Both the position numbers and the translations under genes were made by a program. 64,000 nucleotides of DNA from Pseudomonas sp. R-28-1W-6 (GTDB lineage: Bacteria; Pseudomonadota; Gammaproteobacteria; Pseudomonadales; Pseudomonadaceae): the NCBI RefSeq assembly GCF_009799925.1, contig NZ_WELK01000013.1:20954-84953 (forward strand), in the 5' to 3' direction. The notes beneath the pieces were generated by a model that had not been told where the DNA came from, made no database searches, and was given only the letters and a program-made list of their open reading frames with translations. Below, one piece after another: positions 60,082-64,000 of this stretch (the first letter of the stretch is position 1; the number at the start of each line of letters is the position of its first letter).

Positions 60082-62517
60082 ATGGGCAAAATCCAACAAG
60101 ACACCTGGCCGGTGATCCGCGACCTGCGCGATTTCGATCCGCGCAGCGGCAACCGCCTCGAACGCCTGGTGTTCAACCACCGCGGGCTGTTCGTGCTGCT
60201 GATGGCGCTGGTCACCCTGGTGCTCGGCTACATGGCGCTGAGCCGCCTGGAGCTGCGTCCCAGCTTCGAGAAGATGATCCCGCAGAGCCAGCCCTACATC
60301 CGCAACTTCCTCGACAACCGCGCCTCGTTGCGCGGCCTGGGCAACTCGGTGCGGGTGGTGGTGGAGAACACCCAGGGCGACATCTTCGACCCCGAGTACC
60401 TGGAAACCCTCAAGCAGGTCAACGACAAGCTGTTCCTCGCCCCGGGCGTGGACCGTGCCTGGATGAAGTCGCTGTGGACGCCCTCGGTACGCTGGACCGA
60501 AGTCACCGAGGAAGGCTTCCAGGGCGGCCCGGTGATGCCCGATACCTACAGTGGTGCCCCGGCCGATATCGAGCAGCTGCGGCAGAACATCACCCGCGCC
60601 GGCATAGTCGGCAGCCTGGTGGCCAGCGACTTCAAGTCGACCATGCTGATCGTGCCGCTGCTGGACCGCGACACCGCCACCGGCAAGGGCATCGACTACC
60701 ACCAGTTCTCGCGCATGCTCGAGGAGCAGCTGCGCGACCAGGTCGAATTCGCCGGCGACAGCGCTGCGCGCGCCTCGGGCGAGGAGGGCAGCGGCAAGTA
60801 CAAGATCCGCGTGATCGGTTTCGCCAAGCTGGTCGGCGACCTGATCGACGGCCTGATCCAGGTGATGCTGTTCTTCGCCCTGGCGGTGGTCACCTCGATC
60901 GCCATCATCTACCTCTACACCCGCTGCATCCGCAGCACCCTCTTGGTGATCGGCTGCTCGCTGATGGCGGTGGTCTGGCAGCTGGGCCTGGTCGCCTGGC
61001 TCGGCTACGCCATCGACCCCTACTCGATCCTGGTGCCCTTCCTGATCTTCGCCATCGGCGTGTCCCACGCGGCGCAGAAGATGAATGGCATCATGCAGGA
61101 CATCGGCCGCGGCACCCACAAGCTGGTGGCGGCGCGCTACACCTTCCGCCGCCTGTTCATCGCCGGGGTCACCGCGCTGCTGGCCGACGCCGTGGGCTTC
61201 GCCGTGCTGATGCTGATCGACATTCCGGTGATCCAGGACCTGGCCATCACCGCCAGCATCGGCGTGGCCGTGCTGATCTTCACCTCGCTGCTGATGATGC
61301 CGGTGGCGCTGTCCTACGTCGGCGTCGGCGCCAAAGCCGCCGAGCGGGCGCTGAAGATCGACAACCGTGCCGCCCAGCACCGCGGCTTCGGCAAGCTGTG
61401 GGACCTGCTCGACCGCTTCACCACTCGCAAGTGGGCCACCGGCGCGGTGCTGCTGGCGCTGCTGATGGGCATCGGCGGTTTCATGGTCAGCCTGCAGCTG
61501 AAGATCGGCGACCTCGACAGCGGCGCTCCGGAGCTGCGCGCCGACTCGCGCTACAACCGCGACAATGCCTACATCACCAGCCACTACGCGCTGTCCAGCG
61601 ACCTGTTCGCGGTGATGATCAAGACCGCTCCCGAGGGCTGCCTGAATTACGACACCCTGATCCTGGCGGATCGCCTGGCCTGGGAGCTGCAGCAGCATCC
61701 GTCGGTGCAGACCACGGTGTCGCTGGTCAACGCGGTGCGCCAGATCACCGCCGGCAGCTTCGAGGGCAACCCCAAGCTGGCCAGCATCCAGCGCAACCAG
61801 GACATGCTCAACTACGCGGCGCAGCAGGCCTCGGTCAACGCCCCCGAGCTGTTCAACACCGACTGCTCGCTGATGCCGGTGATCGCCTACCTCAAGGACC
61901 ACAAGGCCGAGACCCTCGACCAGGTGGTGGCCATCGCCGACCAGTTCGCCCGCGACAACAGTACGCCGGAGCGCCAGTTCCTGCTGGCCGCAGGCTCTGC
62001 CGGCATCGAGGCGGCCACCAACATCGTGGTGCGCGAGGCCAACCGCACCATGCTGCTGTACGTGTACCTGGCGGTGGCGCTGTTCTGCCTGTTCACCTTC
62101 CGCAGCTGGCGCGCCATGCTGGTGGCCCTGCTGCCGCTGGTGCTGACCTCGATCCTCTGCGAGGCGCTGATGGTGGTCATGGGCATCGGCGTCAAGGTCG
62201 CCACCCTGCCGGTGATCGCCCTCGGCGTGGGCATCGGCGTGGACTACGCGCTGTACCTGCTCAGCGTGCAGCTGCACTACCAGCGCCAGGGCATGTCGCT
62301 GTCCGACGCCTACCAGAACGCCATCGCCTTCACCGGCCGGGTGGTCGGCCTGGTCGGCATCACCCTGGCCGCCGGCGTGGTGTGCTGGGCCTGGTCGCCG
62401 ATCAAGTTCCAGGCCGACATGGGCATCCTGCTGACCTTCATGTTCCTGTGGAACATGCTCGGGGCGCTGATCCTGATCCCGGCGCTGTCGCACTTTTTGC
62501 TCAAGAGCAAGGCATGA
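60082..62517 (+). CDS. MMPL-type RND transporter
   Basis: The protein has 811 residues with twelve membrane helices in the 1+5+1+5 RND layout and two large periplasmic loops (about 55-255 and 485-640). VIALGVGIGVDYALYLLSVQL (about 712-732) is the MMPL/HpnN-like helix with the conserved GxxxDY motif; IFAIGVSHAAQKMNGIM is its first-half counterpart. It is HpnN/MmpL-like rather than AcrB-like and has no membrane-fusion partner, which fits lipid or hydrophobic substrate movement between inner membrane and periplasm. It is last of the DUF1302-DUF1329-YCF48-RND set. Confidence 0.93.
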   Translation: MGKIQQDTWPVIRDLRDFDPRSGNRLERLVFNHRGLFVLLMALVTLVLGYMALSRLELRPSFEKMIPQSQPYIRNFLDNRASLRGLGNSVRVVVENTQGDIFDPEYLETLKQVNDKLFLAPGVDRAWMKSLWTPSVRWTEVTEEGFQGGPVMPDTYSGAPADIEQLRQNITRAGIVGSLVASDFKSTMLIVPLLDRDTATGKGIDYHQFSRMLEEQLRDQVEFAGDSAARASGEEGSGKYKIRVIGFAKLVGDLIDGLIQVMLFFALAVVTSIAIIYLYTRCIRSTLLVIGCSLMAVVWQLGLVAWLGYAIDPYSILVPFLIFAIGVSHAAQKMNGIMQDIGRGTHKLVAARYTFRRLFIAGVTALLADAVGFAVLMLIDIPVIQDLAITASIGVAVLIFTSLLMMPVALSYVGVGAKAAERALKIDNRAAQHRGFGKLWDLLDRFTTRKWATGAVLLALLMGIGGFMVSLQLKIGDLDSGAPELRADSRYNRDNAYITSHYALSSDLFAVMIKTAPEGCLNYDTLILADRLAWELQQHPSVQTTVSLVNAVRQITAGSFEGNPKLASIQRNQDMLNYAAQQASVNAPELFNTDCSLMPVIAYLKDHKAETLDQVVAIADQFARDNSTPERQFLLAAGSAGIEAATNIVVREANRTMLLYVYLAVALFCLFTFRSWRAMLVALLPLVLTSILCEALMVVMGIGVKVATLPVIALGVGIGVDYALYLLSVQLHYQRQGMSLSDAYQNAIAFTGRVVGLVGITLAAGVVCWAWSPIKFQADMGILLTFMFLWNMLGALILIPALSHFLLKSKA

Positions 62518-62529
62518 GTCGTCCAGGTG

Positions 62530-62551
62530 AGCGCCCGCCCCGGGCGCTTTC
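62530..62551 (+). terminator. Terminator after the RND gene
   Basis: AGCGCCCG-CCC-CGGGCGCT is followed by TTCCC. The stem is strong but the T-run is short; it starts 12 nt after the RND stop. Confidence 0.55.
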
Positions 62552-62587
62552 CCGCTGCAACCCTATGTGCCTTTGGCCTTGCCGACG

Positions 62588-63412
62588 ATGAAGCGCCACC
62601 TCGATAAAGTGCGGCAGGCCGGCCGCCTGCCCGGTCGGTACCGCTGGCCCTGGCTCGCCGGGTTGTTGCTGCCGTTCTTGGGCGAGCCGGCCCTGGCGGG
62701 TAGCTTCTCGGTCTGCGTCAGCGATGAGGCGTTTCCGCCGTTCACCTATCCGCACCACGAGAGCGAGAGTCAGAAGCTGATCAGGCGGGCAGCCGAACAC
62801 CAGGGCTTGCGGGTGGAGTTCGTCGCCCAGCCCTGGCGGCGCTGCCTGGCCGGTGTGCAGCACGATCTCTACAGCGCCGTGGCCGGAGCGGCCGTTACCC
62901 CGGCGTATCGGGAGTTCTTGGCTTTTCCGCTGCAGGCCGGGCAGCCTGATCCGACGCGCGCGCTGGGCATGACGCGGATCATGGTGTTTCGCACGCGTGA
63001 CAGCCGCGCCGACTGGGACGGTCGGCGTTTTCGCGGGCTCGACAAGCCGCTGCTGTACCTGTCCGGTCGCACGGCGCTCAAGGTATTGCTGGCCGGCATG
63101 GATGTGCGCACGGTCGACACTGCACGAAATTCTAGGCAACTGGCGCTCATGCTGCTCAAGGGCCGCGGCAGTCTGGCGATCGACCACGACTATCAGGTCG
63201 AGCGGGTGGTAGGCCTGCCGGAGTTCCGCGGGCGCCTGGAAGTCCTGCCGACGCCCCTGGCCGAGGGGGCCATCTACCTGGCTGTAGGCCAGCAGGTGTA
63301 TGAGAGCCACAGCCAGACGGTCGAGGCCATCTGGAACGAGATCGGTGCCTCGCTGCGCACGCTTGGCTCACCGCCACCTGCCGCACTTCCTATGGCTTAT
63401 CGCCCGCGCTGA
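62588..63412 (+). CDS. Periplasmic solute-binding-like protein (SBP family 3 type)
   Basis: The protein has about 274 residues, and a hydrophobic export segment is at about 22-38. The mature part begins with FSVCVSDEAFPPFTYPHHESE, like amino-acid-binding proteins, and includes RRCLAGVQHDLYSAVAGAAVTPAYREFLAFPL. No ABC permease or ATPase gene is near, so it is an orphan. Such orphans in Pseudomonas are often stand-alone sensors or have unknown roles. The start is uncertain: ATG 62588 (weak ribosome site) or GTG 62567. The long positively charged N-terminus before the export segment is unusual and may mean the true start is further in. Confidence 0.75.
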   Translation: MKRHLDKVRQAGRLPGRYRWPWLAGLLLPFLGEPALAGSFSVCVSDEAFPPFTYPHHESESQKLIRRAAEHQGLRVEFVAQPWRRCLAGVQHDLYSAVAGAAVTPAYREFLAFPLQAGQPDPTRALGMTRIMVFRTRDSRADWDGRRFRGLDKPLLYLSGRTALKVLLAGMDVRTVDTARNSRQLALMLLKGRGSLAIDHDYQVERVVGLPEFRGRLEVLPTPLAEGAIYLAVGQQVYESHSQTVEAIWNEIGASLRTLGSPPPAALPMAYRPR

Positions 63413-63484
63413 GCCACTGGCGATGCCATTCGCGGATGACTCCGTGCAGTAAAGCGGGCTTCTGCAGTTGAGTGCTCGCCGCCG

Positions 63485-63510
63485 TGTGGGAGCGGCTTTA
63501 GCCGCGAAGG
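63485..63510. repeat. REP-type palindromic element
   Basis: GTGGGAGCGGCTTTAGCCGCGA is close to the REP core common in Pseudomonas genomes: a small stem GCGGCTTTAGCCGC flanked by GTGGGA. Only one copy is clear in this window, so the assignment rests on remembered REP sequences. Confidence 0.65.
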
Positions 63511-63640
63511 ATGCCCGTCTCGAATCAATCCGCCCTGCAAAGTCACTCGCATTATCCTGAACATGAAAAAGGCTGTGTCCCTATAACGTGTTGCATGGGG
63601 GGCGTGCCTGGATAGCCCTGTGTTTCGCGGCGTACATGAG

Positions 63641-63724
63641 GTAGGTTGGTGTTGAGCGCAGCGAAGCCCAACAACTGGGGCAGAATCGTTGGGCTTCGTC
63701 GCGGGGCTCCTCAACCCAACCTAC
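63641..63724. repeat. Long imperfect palindrome (GTAGGTTGG... type intergenic repeat)
   Basis: The left arm starts GTAGGTTGGTGTTGAGCGCA, and the right arm ends CTCAACCCAACCTAC. Inner arms AAGCCCAAC / GTTGGGCTT also pair. Elements of this look are dispersed in pseudomonad genomes. It could fold into one long hairpin in RNA. Confidence 0.7.
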
Positions 63725-63765
63725 GATTCGTCGTCTTTGCTACACACTCTTGGGACATGGCAATG

Positions 63766-63793
63766 AAAAAGCCCCGCACCAGGCGGGGCTTTT
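63766..63793 (-). terminator. Terminator of acnB
   Basis: AAAAGCCCCGC-ACCAG-GCGGGGCTTTT has, on the minus strand, a run of five Ts after the stem. It lies 17 nt past the acnB stop. Confidence 0.9.
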
Positions 63794-63809
63794 CCATTAC
63801 CGGTAACGC

Positions 63810-64000
63810 TTAGACCTGCACGGCCGGGATCTTGGCGTTGGCCGCCGCTTCGCGGAACTCGGCGATCTGGTCGAAGGAGAGGTAGCGGTAAACGTCGGCG
63901 GCCATGCTGTCGATGTTCTTCGCGTACTCCATGTACTCCTCGACGGTCGGCAGCTTGCCGGTGATCGAGGCGACCGCTGCCAGTTCGGCAGAGGCCAGGT
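63810..64000 (-). CDS. acnB: Aconitate hydratase B, C-terminal part (cut by window edge)
   Basis: Only the last 62-63 residues are inside the window. They read towards the end as LPTVEEYMEYAKNIDSMAAD, VYRYLSFDQIAEFREAAA and the final IPAVQV, a C-terminus I recognise from gammaproteobacterial AcnB. The stop is TAA at 63812-63810, followed by a terminator. AcnB makes isocitrate, the substrate of both icd and aceA in this window. The Fe-S cysteines lie outside the window, so identity rests on this C-terminal stretch. Confidence 0.85.
   Translation of the reverse strand, partial: LASAELAAVASITGKLPTVEEYMEYAKNIDSMAADVYRYLSFDQIAEFREAAANAKIPAVQV

Larger units (their letters stand above)
63413..63809. 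other. Repeat-bearing gap before acnB
   Basis: This gap contains a REP-type sequence, a long imperfect palindrome and the acnB terminator (listed separately). No gene is recognised; a 105-codon minus-strand frame at 63397-63714 runs through the repeats and is rejected. Confidence 0.5.

Noticed and set aside
58771..62493. 1240-codon open frame on the minus strand
   Set aside because: It is antisense to the YCF48 and RND genes and rich in His/Gln/Gly/Val; it is a GC-driven shadow of a well-supported plus-strand frame.

Overview
The window is GC-rich, densely coded, and reads as a chromosome piece from a Pseudomonas-type gammaproteobacterium. Support comes from the fused nuoCD, the 531-residue isocitrate lyase, and the run nuo / aceA / roxA / purB / hflD / mnmA / icd / cspD / clpSA / infA / ate / aat / trxB / ftsK / lolA / rarA / serS / cysG / tus / Bax-inhibitor / tRNA-Ser. 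As I recall it, P. aeruginosa has the same order. It is not P. aeruginosa itself: crcB sits between rarA and serS, an M28 aminopeptidase sits between purB and hflD, and no monomeric idh lies next to icd.

Layout. 1-3626 (minus): start of the complex I operon, nuoA-B-CD-E-F, with nuoF cut by the window edge. 4389-9516 (minus): aceA, then a small operon roxA - GNAT - conserved unknown - secretin-domain protein. 9577-16180 (minus): purB, M28 aminopeptidase, DMT permease, hflD, mnmA, Nudix hydrolase. 16506-31643: icd, cspD (minus), clpS-clpA, infA-ate-aat-trxB (minus), then ftsK-lolA-rarA-crcB-serS-cysG. 31628-34786 (minus): a YbiB/TrpD2-like protein, tusDCBE, and a Bax-inhibitor protein. 34922-35011: tRNA-Ser(UGA), the last conserved landmark.

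35050-63412 is a catabolic and envelope block, nearly all on the plus strand. It holds two copies of a [TauD-type 2-oxoglutarate dioxygenase + beta-keto acid cleavage enzyme (BKACE)] module, a quinone oxidoreductase-like enzyme, an MFS carrier, a DsbA/FrnE-like thioredoxin, a Rieske ferredoxin and a YeiH-type exporter. Next come a PHA synthase with a Lys/Ala-rich N-terminal extension, a 3-oxoacid CoA-transferase pair, an unknown exported protein, an SDR dehydrogenase and an AraC regulator. The last part holds a PAS chemoreceptor, a FixL-like PAS-GGDEF-EAL protein, an RBBP9-type hydrolase, and an envelope set (DUF1302 / DUF1329 / YCF48 / MMPL-RND). After a binding-protein-like gene and REP-type repeats, the window ends in the 3' end of acnB (minus).

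The most notable find is a shared promoter architecture. Four intergenic sites (35555, 37761, 50909, 54657) each carry two direct half-sites exactly 21 bp apart, and a -10-like hexamer always starts 36 nt after the start of the second half-site. They precede both dioxygenase-BKACE modules, the chemoreceptor/c-di-GMP pair (next to the araC gene) and the hydrolase/envelope operon. I infer one AraC-controlled regulon joining sensing, uptake or efflux, and oxidative cleavage of an unidentified compound. BKACE enzymes release acetoacetate, which the CoA-transferase could activate and the PHA synthase could possibly store. Separately, aceA and icd, the two branches of the isocitrate node, both have upstream TGTAGT...ACTACA palindromes that resemble RccR sites.
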